A stretch of 64,000 nt of DNA, taken from positions 62,001-126,000 of the forward strand of contig CBDICS010000072.1 of the NCBI GenBank assembly GCA_965277415.1, read 5' to 3'. The stretch comes from JAHDHW01 sp965277415 (lineage in GTDB: Bacteria > Bacteroidota > Bacteroidia > Chitinophagales > Saprospiraceae). Positions 6,568 to 15,949 of the stretch are shown piece after piece. Each line of letters starts with the position of its first letter. Position 1 is the first letter of the stretch. The notes beneath the pieces are model-generated. The model saw only the letters and a list, made by a program, of their open reading frames with translations, made no database searches and had not been told where the DNA came from. A program made the position numbers and the translations under genes.

Positions 6568-9369
6568 ATGTCTTACTTATTCAAATATCTGAAAGCTTAT
6601 GCCTCCGAAGAAACGGGCGCCGTACCAACTGAGTTCAAACAGGTCTTTTATGAGTCAGATATTAGTACCCTAAATGTAGAACTCGCTTTTGAAAACCTTC
6701 AACATAACAAATCAGAATGGACAACAACTATCAAAATAAGTTGTTTCCGTTTCTCTAAAAGTAGCAAACAATTAATATATATTTTTAACGATAAAATTAA
6801 TGTAGTACCATCTGAAAAATTGGCTACTTTCCAATTTGGAAAACGACAAGAAGCCACTTCTAAAATCTGGACAGCTGGAGAATATCAATGGGAAGTGCAA
6901 TTAGGACAAGGTTTATTTGAAACAACTAACTTTTACATTAACAATAAGCCTCCTGACGTATCCTTTGAATTAGAATCCTTTAGTCTTTATGAAGGTTCAG
7001 TTGAAGACATGCTTTCTTCTCCTGCAAAAATAAAAGACCATCAAAGTACTTTTGAGATTGGTCGAACCAGATGTGTACGAGCTGCTGGTATCTTTAAGAA
7101 TAATGCTTTAGATACCTGGAAAGAAGAATTTGTTTTTAAATTCTATAATGAACAGACGAATGAAGTAATTGGGATCACTCCTGTAATCAGACAAATTAAT
7201 GGGCAAGAAAAATTCGTTGTCACAGGCGGATGGGGAACCAACCGATTAGGCAATTGGAAAGAAGGCAAATTCAAGGTATGCCTCGAAGTACAAAATAAAT
7301 TAATAGCAGAGAAAACGTTCGACTGTGTTGAAAAAGAAATACTTGAAACCGAACCATCTGTCCCTATCATAGAATCACCAATTGAGCATGATTTTTCAAA
7401 TCAAAAAAATCCGCTTCTTATTAATCTGGATCAGTTGAAACCTTTTCCTGATCATATTGAAGACAAGGATGCTGTACTGGTTTCTTATAAGGGAGAGTTG
7501 GATAAAATAGCGGACTATTTACGAAATGGATTATCTGTATTAGTTGTCTGCGATAAAATTCTTGTAGAGTTTATTTATCTATATGTCTGCCTAAAAGCGG
7601 ATAAAGATATCATCATTGACAAATCTTATGATATCAAAGATTTATACGAACAAATAGAGGCACTAAGAAAAGGTGAGGTAATGATCCTGCGATCTATTGA
7701 TATTTTACAATATAGCCCAATGGGTGCATTCTTACTTTATCATACATTAAAAGGTCAAAATGCCCAGTTCCTTGCCTTTAATGATCCTAGTCAATCCATT
7801 AATAAAGTATTGACCAATCGCTTCTCGGTACATGTTCCTCTGCTCGGAATGCCCAAACAAATTAGATACCTCAATCCTAAAAATAAAAAAGAAGTCAAAG
7901 AGCTAAACGTTTTAACGCATTTGGTTACTAAAAAGGAGAAAGCTTGTTTCAAAGATTATAATCCAGAATCACTTTATAAACAAGTCGCTAGCTTAAACAT
8001 CATCCAGTTTCGACAAGCAATGAAATACATAGGGACTCAATTTACCAGTCCCACACCCTCTAAAAGAATAAACCAGGAAATACGACAGTTTAAAGTAGAT
8101 ATGCTTGGAGATGATATTGAAATCCCAACGACAACTTTCGAAGATATTGGCGGATATGACAAAGTTAAGCATCTACTTCAACGAATGCTTAACGTCTTTT
8201 TTAATATGCAGGGTGGTGCTGATAAAAAATTACAAATTAGATCCAAAGGTTTTATCTTTCATGGTCCTCCTGGAACTGGAAAAACTTTATTTGCGAAAGC
8301 CATTGCAAATGAAATGAATGCAACGATACAAATGATATCTGGCCCAGAGATCATGGAAAAGTGGGTCGGCCAAAGTGAAGCTAATATGAGAAAAGTATTT
8401 GCTACAGCCAGACGGAACGCCCCTTCGGTCATACTCTTTGACGAATTCGATAGCATAGCGGGTAAGCGTTCTACAGAAGCAAATGATGGTGGTGCTAGAG
8501 TTGGCAATTCTCTTATGGCTCAATTACTTACTGAGTTGGATGGGTTTAGAGAAGATGAAGGTATTTTAATTATCGGGACTACTAATATTCTAGAAGCCAT
8601 AGACAAAGCTTTATTACGTCCTTCAAGATTAACTGCTGTAGAAATTGGGAAACCAGATTTTGATGCTAGAAAACAGGTCGCTAAGATTCATGCCAAGAAC
8701 CTGGATGTAGATAAAGTCATGAAAGATTTATTCCTACTAGCCAATAAATATTTGGACGAATGGAAAGCAGCTAAAGAAGCATATATTCCAGAGCAATTGT
8801 TAGATGAACTTTATGAAGGAAACCCACGAACCCGCCAGAGAAGAAATCAAGAATTTGCTATACAAAATTTCCAAAGTGAATTGACTGACTTTTTCAAATT
8901 TATTTTAAGCTTGAAAAAGGGGGTGGACCACTTTGAGCAAGAATCTTCATTGATTACTCAGATTGAAATCCAATTGGATAAATTGGGGAAAAAATATGGA
9001 TTTAATTTAGCTGACTTTGAGAAAACATATACCAATAAAGAAGATCAAACGGCAACAGCTCTAACAGAGGTGGACAGCGCAGACCCCACTACCAAAATTT
9101 CATTCTTTGATTCAGACCTTCATGAGCTTTTTCATGCAGTCTATAAATCAAAATTAGATAAAGGCGAAGTTTCTGCTGATGCCTATTTTGATGCGGTTCT
9201 TAATTTAATCGCAGAATTTACAGAAGACTTTAATAATGATCAGATAAGGTTGATTTTTCAAGAAGCTTATATCGATTTTATAAGCAGTGGACAAATCATT
9301 ACACCGAGATATCTTGGACAAAAAATAGGACTTATTCAGAACGATAAAGATAAAACAGAAGGAACTTAG
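6568..9369 (+). CDS. Cdc48/FtsH-type AAA+ ATPase with large novel N-terminal region
   Basis: A 933-residue protein with one AAA+ module. It has the lead-in FEDIGGYDKVK near residue 520, Walker A GPPGTGKT (566-573), Walker B VILFDEFDSI (621-630), sensor 1 IIGTTN and Arg fingers in LLRPSRL (R684). These features group it with Cdc48/p97, proteasomal ATPases and FtsH. The first 500 residues are mostly beta-strand-like with no recognised domain, and about 200 residues after the small AAA subdomain are helical. No protease domain or membrane segment is seen. Next to UBL-E2, JAB and Hsp70 genes it could extract or unfold tagged proteins. That role is inferred; the ATPase assignment is firm. Confidence 0.9.
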   Translation: MSYLFKYLKAYASEETGAVPTEFKQVFYESDISTLNVELAFENLQHNKSEWTTTIKISCFRFSKSSKQLIYIFNDKINVVPSEKLATFQFGKRQEATSKIWTAGEYQWEVQLGQGLFETTNFYINNKPPDVSFELESFSLYEGSVEDMLSSPAKIKDHQSTFEIGRTRCVRAAGIFKNNALDTWKEEFVFKFYNEQTNEVIGITPVIRQINGQEKFVVTGGWGTNRLGNWKEGKFKVCLEVQNKLIAEKTFDCVEKEILETEPSVPIIESPIEHDFSNQKNPLLINLDQLKPFPDHIEDKDAVLVSYKGELDKIADYLRNGLSVLVVCDKILVEFIYLYVCLKADKDIIIDKSYDIKDLYEQIEALRKGEVMILRSIDILQYSPMGAFLLYHTLKGQNAQFLAFNDPSQSINKVLTNRFSVHVPLLGMPKQIRYLNPKNKKEVKELNVLTHLVTKKEKACFKDYNPESLYKQVASLNIIQFRQAMKYIGTQFTSPTPSKRINQEIRQFKVDMLGDDIEIPTTTFEDIGGYDKVKHLLQRMLNVFFNMQGGADKKLQIRSKGFIFHGPPGTGKTLFAKAIANEMNATIQMISGPEIMEKWVGQSEANMRKVFATARRNAPSVILFDEFDSIAGKRSTEANDGGARVGNSLMAQLLTELDGFREDEGILIIGTTNILEAIDKALLRPSRLTAVEIGKPDFDARKQVAKIHAKNLDVDKVMKDLFLLANKYLDEWKAAKEAYIPEQLLDELYEGNPRTRQRRNQEFAIQNFQSELTDFFKFILSLKKGVDHFEQESSLITQIEIQLDKLGKKYGFNLADFEKTYTNKEDQTATALTEVDSADPTTKISFFDSDLHELFHAVYKSKLDKGEVSADAYFDAVLNLIAEFTEDFNNDQIRLIFQEAYIDFISSGQIITPRYLGQKIGLIQNDKDKTEGT

Positions 9370-9376
9370 TACAAAT

Positions 9377-9399
9377 CATTGATAATTGATAATTGAAAA
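9377..9399 (+). repeat. Short copy of the TTGATAATTGA repeat
   Basis: Two units of the same repeat as at 1927-2070, placed directly before the Hsp70 start codon at 9403. Confidence 0.75.
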
Positions 9400-9402
9400 A
9401 AT

Positions 9403-10989
9403 ATGAAAGCCATAGGAATAGATCTTGGAACAACAAACTCCGTTATTTCTTGTTATAGAAAAGGAGCATCAAATGTTATAAAAATTGAGGGTGAAGAAAT
9501 CATTCCCTCTGTTGCCTATATTGACAAGCAGGGAAATATCATGCTGGGCAAAAGTGCAAAAAAAAGAATCCTCATTGACTCCGCTCAAACACTGAGTTCC
9601 ACTAAAAGAAATATCGGAGATAAATCTTGGACAAAAGAAATTAATGGAAATGATTTCACACCAATTGATGCAGCAAGAGAAATCCTATCTTATCTAAAAA
9701 GAGAAGCAGAGAAAACACTTGGTTCATCCATACAACAAGCAGTCATTACAATCCCCGCTTACTTTAATGACGCACAAAGAAATGATACCATGATCGCAGC
9801 GAAGCAGGCTGGGTTTCAGGTTCTACGCTTACTCCCAGAACCTACTGCCGCTGCCGTTAGTCATGGTTTTGAAAAAGAAAAAGATCAATCAATTTTAGTC
9901 ATTGATCTTGGAGGCGGAACTTTTGATGTTTCTATTTTAAAAATCACCAATAACAATTTTGAAGTAAAAGCAGTCGATGGAAATAGTCAACTGGGAGGAG
10001 ATGATTTTGATAATGCCATTGCGGATTTCATTCATACCTGGATTGAAGAAAATCTGGGACAATCCTTAAGAGATGATCCACGTGTAAAACAAAGGTTGAA
10101 AGAGGAAGCAGAAAGAGCTAAAATAGAACTCTCTTCTGCAATGACAACTCAAATATTAATTCCCAATCTTGCCCCTGATATAAATGTAGATATAGATTTT
10201 TCCAGAACACAGTACAAAGCATTGATTCAGGAATATTTAGAACAAATAGTCAACAAAACGAATAGCGTTTTATCAGATGCTCAATTAGATATTGATGATA
10301 TTAATCGAGTCGTTTTAGTTGGCGGTTCTTGTAAACATCCAATCATCAAAGACTTAATTAGAGCACATTTTAAAGAGCCCTTCGTAGCTGGCAATATGGA
10401 TACCTGTGTTGCTCAAGGTGCTGCCTTAGTTTGCGCTAGTCTTTTAGCACCCACACCAGAAATTAAGGAAGAGTTGGGAAAACCAGTTGATATTTCTTTA
10501 CAGGATGTATTGGCACATTCACTTGGTGTTGAGATGATCAGCTCCATATTAAAAGTCCCTGTCATCGTACATATTTTAAAAAGGAATACCAATTACCCTA
10601 ATATGGCGGGTGTATTTGGAGTAGCCAAACCTAAGCAAAAAGAAGTACGTTTACGTGTTTGGAGAGGTGAAGTCACGAATCAACCGGAGGCGAATACTTT
10701 CTTAGGAGAGCTAAATATGATTATCTCAAAAGAAAATTTGGGAGATAATGAAAATCTTATTTTATCTATTTTTGATTTAGATGCTAATGGTATTATTACT
10801 TTCACTGGAGTAGAAATTCCTTCAACGCCAAGTATAGTAAATAGTCTAGAGATGCAAGCGGCTTTTGCTGAATCTGATCGGGATAGCCCTACGAAAGGTG
10901 TGATCACTTATGCTACTATTAAGCGTTTATTGGACAAGCAGAATTTTAAATCAAATGAGATTATTATTAAGACTAATGGGACGCTTTGA
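9403..10989 (+). CDS. Lidless Hsp70/DnaK-like chaperone
   Basis: A 528-residue Hsp70. It has phosphate-1 GIDLGTTNSV at 5-14, connect-1 PAYFNDAQR, phosphate-2 VIDLGGGTFDVSI near 166 and the adenosine motif VVLVGGSCKHP at 303-313 (usual form VGGxTRMP). Residues 375-490 match a substrate-binding beta domain. The helical lid is missing: canonical DnaK has about 640 residues, and this protein stops soon after the beta domain. It lies 33 bp after the AAA+ gene on the same strand and is separate from any dnaJ or grpE seen here, so it is likely a dedicated partner of this system rather than housekeeping DnaK. Confidence 0.9.
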   Translation: MKAIGIDLGTTNSVISCYRKGASNVIKIEGEEIIPSVAYIDKQGNIMLGKSAKKRILIDSAQTLSSTKRNIGDKSWTKEINGNDFTPIDAAREILSYLKREAEKTLGSSIQQAVITIPAYFNDAQRNDTMIAAKQAGFQVLRLLPEPTAAAVSHGFEKEKDQSILVIDLGGGTFDVSILKITNNNFEVKAVDGNSQLGGDDFDNAIADFIHTWIEENLGQSLRDDPRVKQRLKEEAERAKIELSSAMTTQILIPNLAPDINVDIDFSRTQYKALIQEYLEQIVNKTNSVLSDAQLDIDDINRVVLVGGSCKHPIIKDLIRAHFKEPFVAGNMDTCVAQGAALVCASLLAPTPEIKEELGKPVDISLQDVLAHSLGVEMISSILKVPVIVHILKRNTNYPNMAGVFGVAKPKQKEVRLRVWRGEVTNQPEANTFLGELNMIISKENLGDNENLILSIFDLDANGIITFTGVEIPSTPSIVNSLEMQAAFAESDRDSPTKGVITYATIKRLLDKQNFKSNEIIIKTNGTL

Positions 10990-11083
10990 TTTGGTGGGGA
11001 CACGGAGGGCACTAAGAAGACACGGAGGACACAGTGATTATGTTTGGAAATGTGGGGTATAAAAAGCGGTGAAATATTCGTAT

Positions 11084-12025
11084 TTAAGGAATATCTAATC
11101 TTTCATTTATTCCCCAAGAATATCCAAAAGACCATCTATATTTTAATCGCTTAAATTCAAAAGTACCTGCATCAAATAGCTTCCAGTTATTATTATTTTG
11201 TTCGATCGTTTTTCTATAATAGGAATCAATTTGATTATTAAGGTCTATATTTAAAATTTCTCCTCTATTATAAAAATTTGATTTAAGAACTTCAGCAATT
11301 ATCTTAAGGTCTTCTTCCATAGTGATTCGAATTAGTTTAATCCTAGTTTTCTTTTCATCTTCTTTAAAATCATAAATACCCTTAACCTTTAGTTCTTGCT
11401 GATATGTCATTATTTGAGGGAACGGAAACACCTCTTCTGTTTTGCTGATAATTCCTAATTTACGCTTGAGTTTGGCTTTTTCTTTTGCTTTTTTCCAACG
11501 AGCTTTTTTGGGATAAGGCCCTTTTTGCAGACTATTCTGTTTACTACACAGTTTACCTGTCTTTGGATCTACATAAAATCTAAAACTTCTAAACCAGGAG
11601 AAACCTCCACTACTATTATAATGAATCAATTTATCATCTTCCAGTTTAGTATTAATGGCAACAAAGTCCCATAAATGCTGAAGAACGTGTAATCCTGTAG
11701 CTGTTCTTGTATCCAATTGCTTAATTAAATCTGAATAGACATCATTCCAAAGTCGTCCTTTATTAGATTCCAAAAATCGAATGAGCGGTTCGAGGTTGTC
11801 CTCCAGAGAAGTCCAACACCGCTTGGCTTTATAAGAAGTTTTTTGGGGCAAGGAATCTATTTCTATCAAATTTTGAATCCTTCTTTTATCTCCTTTGTCT
11901 CTATATTTTTTATTTTTATCTCCACCACCCCAGCGTCGACATTCTATCAATTCTTCATAGAGTCGTTTGTCCCTTCGCTTTTGACGATTTTGTTGTGATG
12001 GTTTTAAATAATTGACCTGGTCCAT
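11084..12025 (-). CDS. Unassigned basic protein
   Basis: I do not recognise this 313-residue protein. The N-terminus is very basic (Lys/Arg-rich 10-60). A core near 85-120 (GRLWNDVYSDLIKQLD, then TGLHVLQHLWDFV) looks conserved, with paired histidines and a WxxVY pattern. A basic Lys-rich stretch lies at 165-190 and an acidic/helical C-terminus follows. No signal peptide, membrane span or known catalytic motif is visible. It is convergent with the Hsp70 gene (94 bp apart). Its link to the ubiquitin-like system is possible from position only. Confidence 0.6.
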   Translation of the reverse strand: MDQVNYLKPSQQNRQKRRDKRLYEELIECRRWGGGDKNKKYRDKGDKRRIQNLIEIDSLPQKTSYKAKRCWTSLEDNLEPLIRFLESNKGRLWNDVYSDLIKQLDTRTATGLHVLQHLWDFVAINTKLEDDKLIHYNSSGGFSWFRSFRFYVDPKTGKLCSKQNSLQKGPYPKKARWKKAKEKAKLKRKLGIISKTEEVFPFPQIMTYQQELKVKGIYDFKEDEKKTRIKLIRITMEEDLKIIAEVLKSNFYNRGEILNIDLNNQIDSYYRKTIEQNNNNWKLFDAGTFEFKRLKYRWSFGYSWGINERLDIP

Positions 12026-12193
12026 TATGTATTACTTTTTCTACAAAATCTATATACAAGTATAACATTCAGGAAGTTCCTAGATCGTATTTTTTTTGGA
12101 TAATGAGTTTGCAAAAAAAATCTAATGGATAAGTGCTAAAACCTATTTAAGGATAAGGAATAAGTACTAAAGGTCAGTTTAAAACAAAAAAAT

Positions 12194-13777
12194 TTACCAG
12201 GTATCCACAAACCGATCTCCGGTATTTTTATAGCGTTCTTGTGGGATACTTTCCAAGGCATTGATGATCCATTTTCGAGTATTTATAGGATCTATTACTT
12301 CATCAAATTCCAGTGCGGTAGCTGCATTTATAGCTTTTCCTTTGCGGTATGCGCCAGCGACTAATTTGTCATATAACAGTTGTTTCTCTTTCGGGTCTTC
12401 CACAGCATCCAGTTCTTTTTTGAAGCCTAATTTCACAGCCCCTTCCAAACCCATCGCGCCAAACTCTCCAGTTGGCCATGCTATTGTAAAATAAGAAGCG
12501 TGCAAACTCCCTCCGGCCATTGCCATTGCGCCGAGTCCATAAGCTTTACGCAAGACAACCGTCATAATTGGAACTTTAAGTGATGCTCCTACAACAAACA
12601 TTCGTGCAGCATGGCGAACCATTCCAGTTTTTTCGCAATCCGGGCCGACCATAAAACCAGGTGCATCACAAAGAGAAAGAATAGGAATTCCAAAGACATC
12701 ACATAATTGCATAAATCGGGCAGCTTTATCTGAAGCATCACTGTCTATAGCCCCACCTAGATGTCGCGTACTATTCGCAATAATTCCAAGCGGCTTTCCT
12801 TCTATCCGAGCAAATGCGGTAAGCATATTTCTAGCAAAATCAGGGCGAAGTTCAAGAACAGAATCCGTATCGCATAACGTATTAATTACTTTTAAAACAT
12901 TGTATCCAAATTTTCTGTTTTCCGGAATAATCGTTCGTAATTTCTCTTGATTATCGCATGCCCATTTTGTCAAGTCTCCTTGAAAGTACGACAGGTATTT
13001 TTTAGCAACCGCAACCGCTTCGGCTTCATCTTTAACTAAAATATCAATAACGCCATTCTGAGTCTGCATCGCTGCAGGTCCTATCTCTTTGGGATTAAAT
13101 TTTCCAAGACCGCCACCTTCAATCATAGCAGGTCCCCCCATCCCAATAGAAATATTTTCAGTAGCGATAATCACATCTGCACATCCAGCAATCGCAGCAT
13201 TGCCTGCAAAACAATAGCCAGATGCAATGGCAATTCTCGGCACTTTTCCACTAAGTCGACAGAATTCCACCCAAGTTGTCAAGTCTAATCCTCCAACGGT
13301 CACCGGAGTAAAATCAACATCTCCTGGACGACCGCCGCCACCTTCTACAAAAAACACAATTGGTTTTTCTGCCTGCTGTGCTACAGACAACATACGATCT
13401 GTCTTTTTATGATTGAAGCCTCCTTGTGTTCCCGCCAATACCGTATAATCATAACTCATCACCAAACACTTGGATGCCTCTTTCCCAAACCATTCCTCAT
13501 TAATCGTCCCTATGCCAGTAATCAATCCATCCGCTGGTGTTTTTTCAATCAAATCTTGACGAGAGCGTCGGCCTCTCTGTCCTGCAATAATCAATGAACC
13601 ATATTCCAAGAAACTATCTGGATCACATAAATCATCTATATTTTCACGGGCAGTTCTTTGACCTTTAGCATGTCTTTTTTTAACAGCTTCCTCTCGATTT
13701 TCATCTTTAAGAAAAGACCTCCTTTCATAGAATGCCTCTAAATCTGCTCTGGTCTTTTGATCTTTTTCTTCTGACAT
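12194..13777 (-). CDS. Acyl-CoA carboxylase carboxyltransferase (beta) subunit
   Basis: About 527 residues, the normal length for biotin-dependent acyl-CoA carboxylase beta subunits (propionyl-, acetyl- or methylcrotonyl-CoA type). Diagnostic parts are the N-terminal AVKKRHAKGQRTARENIDDL segment, VEGGGGRPGD in the first crotonase-like half, GGGLGKFNPKEIGP, and the second half with PGFMVGPDCEKTGMVRHAARM and MAGGSLHASYFTIAWPTGE. The enzyme transfers CO2 from carboxybiotin to the acyl-CoA. A TTG at 13798 is in frame, but the ATG at 13777 fits the family start better. No biotin carboxylase subunit is nearby, so its partner is elsewhere. Substrate specificity cannot be read from here. Confidence 0.9.
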   Translation of the reverse strand: MSEEKDQKTRADLEAFYERRSFLKDENREEAVKKRHAKGQRTARENIDDLCDPDSFLEYGSLIIAGQRGRRSRQDLIEKTPADGLITGIGTINEEWFGKEASKCLVMSYDYTVLAGTQGGFNHKKTDRMLSVAQQAEKPIVFFVEGGGGRPGDVDFTPVTVGGLDLTTWVEFCRLSGKVPRIAIASGYCFAGNAAIAGCADVIIATENISIGMGGPAMIEGGGLGKFNPKEIGPAAMQTQNGVIDILVKDEAEAVAVAKKYLSYFQGDLTKWACDNQEKLRTIIPENRKFGYNVLKVINTLCDTDSVLELRPDFARNMLTAFARIEGKPLGIIANSTRHLGGAIDSDASDKAARFMQLCDVFGIPILSLCDAPGFMVGPDCEKTGMVRHAARMFVVGASLKVPIMTVVLRKAYGLGAMAMAGGSLHASYFTIAWPTGEFGAMGLEGAVKLGFKKELDAVEDPKEKQLLYDKLVAGAYRKGKAINAATALEFDEVIDPINTRKWIINALESIPQERYKNTGDRFVDTW

Positions 13778-13803
13778 ATTTTTTGCTGAATTTATCAAAG
13801 AAT

Positions 13804-14556
13804 CTACAATATAAAAGGGATTACTGCTTTACGTTCCTCCGGATAATCTTCAAAATGTGTTTTATACCAACGATGATGACTCAAAGCTCTGGGGATCAAA
13901 TTTGCTACTGTCCAGATCGCAAATGAAAATGCAGATAAACTCCAAGCCATCACTGCAAATCCAATCCACTCAAGGATTTCACCAAAGTGATTGGGACAAG
14001 ACAGCCATTTAAATAGTCCACCAAAAGGAATTTTATATCCACGCTCCTCCCCTTTCCTAAGCGAAAGTAAAATCTGATCCGACTTTATATTAGTGATAAA
14101 CCCAGTAACAAATAATACAATACCCAAGTAAAAGTAAATACTTTGAAACCAAGTCTCCGTATAAATGCCTATATTTCCAAAAAAATATCCATTGATTGAC
14201 CCATTTACAGAATTAAAAAAAACGGCAGATAGGACGATCATCAAAGGGATTTTCTTCCCGCTAGTTTTTGTACGAAAAGGAAAAATAAAACTTCGATTGA
14301 TATAATGTACCATCCATAAAGCAAAGAATAAATAATTACCAATAGCATCGACATTTCCTCTAAGAAAAAAATAAGCAAATGCAATTGGTGACACCATTTC
14401 CATAATCATCCAACCTAAACGATTATCTAGCATTGGTCCCCAATTATGTTTTGTATGACGACCGTATGGTGCAGTGATTTTCAATTGAATTGGTACTAGA
14501 ATCAATGCAATTATAATCCATATCCATACGACTAAGTCAAATGTTGTTTTATCCAT
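13804..14556 (-). CDS. Steroid 5-alpha-reductase-like membrane protein (3-oxo-5-alpha-steroid 4-dehydrogenase family)
   Basis: A 250-residue polytopic protein with about six or seven hydrophobic segments. The C-terminal half carries the family signature: YKIPFGGLFKWLSCPNHFGE, then the final HHRWYKTHFEDYPEERKAVIPF, the NADPH-binding end shared by SRD5A and related isoprenylcysteine methyltransferase-type enzymes. Members reduce an enone double bond in a lipid or steroid. It ends 27 bp ahead of the carboxylase start on the same strand, so they are likely co-transcribed and may share a lipid or ketone catabolic role (inference). The substrate in a bacterium is unknown. Confidence 0.85.
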   Translation of the reverse strand: MDKTTFDLVVWIWIIIALILVPIQLKITAPYGRHTKHNWGPMLDNRLGWMIMEMVSPIAFAYFFLRGNVDAIGNYLFFALWMVHYINRSFIFPFRTKTSGKKIPLMIVLSAVFFNSVNGSINGYFFGNIGIYTETWFQSIYFYLGIVLFVTGFITNIKSDQILLSLRKGEERGYKIPFGGLFKWLSCPNHFGEILEWIGFAVMAWSLSAFSFAIWTVANLIPRALSHHRWYKTHFEDYPEERKAVIPFIL

Positions 14557-14753
14557 AATTGAAATTCGAACTATTTGTAATTTGTGCTAAGTTTCATTAT
14601 CTTTCTTACTCCATTGATCCCAGCAAGTTGCTTCGAGATCAAATACTACATAATTCATATTTTCTTTCAGTTTAACAATTAGATTGGTATTAGTAAATAA
14701 CTTTAAAGGCCTTCTTTATCTCAAAAAAGGTTTCATACAATTCCTTAAATTAC

Positions 14754-14787
14754 AATAGCTCAGTTGTAAATTTACAACTGAGCTATT
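14754..14787. repeat. Perfect 34-bp palindrome
   Basis: AATAGCTCAGTTGTAAA followed at once by its exact reverse complement, with no loop bases. It could form a cruciform or be a protein-binding site. T-runs typical of a terminator are absent. Confidence 0.85.
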
Positions 14788-15300
14788 AAATAATAAAAAT
14801 AAAACAGTAAGGATTTTAATTCCTGTTCAAACAGGACTTAAGTCCGCTCTCGTTTTCTTATTTAGCAATAAGAATGCATTTTATTTTTATCTCTGATAAA
14901 AAGGTAATTTGTCTGGCGGCCCCATAATTCATATGCTTTTTAAAGAAAGTCAGAATAATCAGTATTTAGGGACAATGGATCAATAAAAAAACGGAAAAGG
15001 GTGTTCTAATTTTTGCTTTTATTGGAAAAAAATGTTGGATCTAAATGAATAGATTTTTATTATCTAATTCCAAAATTCAAAGTCCATAAATAGTCATTCT
15101 TACTTTTACGTTAAACAATACTTAAATGTATTAATATTTTATCAAAAAACAAAAAATTAAAATGTTAATTTTTATTTTTACTCTAAAACAGTATATTATT
15201 TTGATTAATTCTTAACTGTCAATATTTTAAAACAAGTACATAATTAATAATTTCATCTCCTAATATTAGAGCATATAAAGTTTAGGTAGTGTAATCACCT

Positions 15301-15395
15301 ATAAGGTTTTCGCTATAAAGATGCTAAGTCACAAAGATATAAAGCAGTATACATCTTTGTGACTTAGCATCTTTATGACAAAAGAATAGCCTTAT
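15301..15395. repeat. Inverted repeat with 24-bp perfect arms
   Basis: ATAAAGATGCTAAGTCACAA... (15315-15338) pairs exactly with 15353-15376 around a 14-nt loop, and short outer arms (ATAAGG / CCTTAT) extend it to about 95 bp. It lies just downstream of the 15409-15855 gene and could end its transcript, or be a small mobile palindrome. Confidence 0.8.
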
Positions 15396-15408
15396 CTTTA
15401 ATCTAACC

Positions 15409-15855
15409 CTATTTTTTATCTAAAGGCCCTTCCCATAAAACTTGTTCGATCATCCATTTATCTCCTTCTTTTGAAAGCAACATATAATCTGTTCCCCACC
15501 AAGCTGTTATTTTAGCTGCTGCAATATTATTCATAATATCTAAAACCTCTACTTTTTTAGGTGCACCTTCTTTAGCAAACTTCTTGCTTTCAAAGACACG
15601 CTTTGCATAATTGACAGCTTCTTCGAAAGTCATTTGTCCTTCTGCTTTATACTTTCCAGAGGTACGATCTTTCCAATAACCAAACTTATATAATGTAGGT
15701 CTTATACTCTCTTTGATTTTTAAAGTGTCTCCTTCATAAAATCCTTCAATATATCCCAAACAAGCTTTTTCGACACCAGCTTTTTCTGTTTCTAATTGAG
15801 CAAATGAAAGATTAGTCACAAAAAGGGCGCAAAGAATAAGTAGAACTTTTTTCAT
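15409..15855 (-). CDS. Secreted NTF2-like protein (lumazine-binding-like family)
   Basis: A 148-residue protein with a signal peptide (MKKVLLILCALFVTNLSFAQ). The mature part has the NTF2-like cone pattern: an N-terminal helix with YIEGFYEGD, RPTLYKFGYWKD, and final strands NIAAAKITAWWGTDYMLLSK and WMIEQVLWEGP. This matches the small putative lumazine-binding/NTF2-like family common in Bacteroidota, whose function is unknown. Likely periplasmic. It stands alone, with a hairpin downstream. Confidence 0.75.
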   Translation of the reverse strand: MKKVLLILCALFVTNLSFAQLETEKAGVEKACLGYIEGFYEGDTLKIKESIRPTLYKFGYWKDRTSGKYKAEGQMTFEEAVNYAKRVFESKKFAKEGAPKKVEVLDIMNNIAAAKITAWWGTDYMLLSKEGDKWMIEQVLWEGPLDKK

Positions 15856-15949
15856 TTTTAGATATTTTATTCGTTTTACAAAAATTAAGAGTATAAGGTA
15901 TAAAACTAAAACTTACTTATAAAATCCTATAGTATTTTTTCGACAGGGC

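Larger units (their letters stand above)
14557..15408. other. Intergenic region with hairpins, no gene recognised
   Basis: An 852-bp AT-rich stretch between two minus-strand genes. I see no convincing ORF or RNA gene. It holds a perfect palindrome at 14754-14787 and a long inverted repeat at 15301-15395 (both listed separately). Confidence 0.6.

Noticed and set aside
10990..11040. Possible structured RNA after the Hsp70 gene
   Set aside because: The stretch is a degenerate GACACGGAGG-type repeat with no convincing stem.
14754..14787. Intrinsic terminator at the perfect palindrome
   Set aside because: There is no T-run next to it and no gene ends close by.
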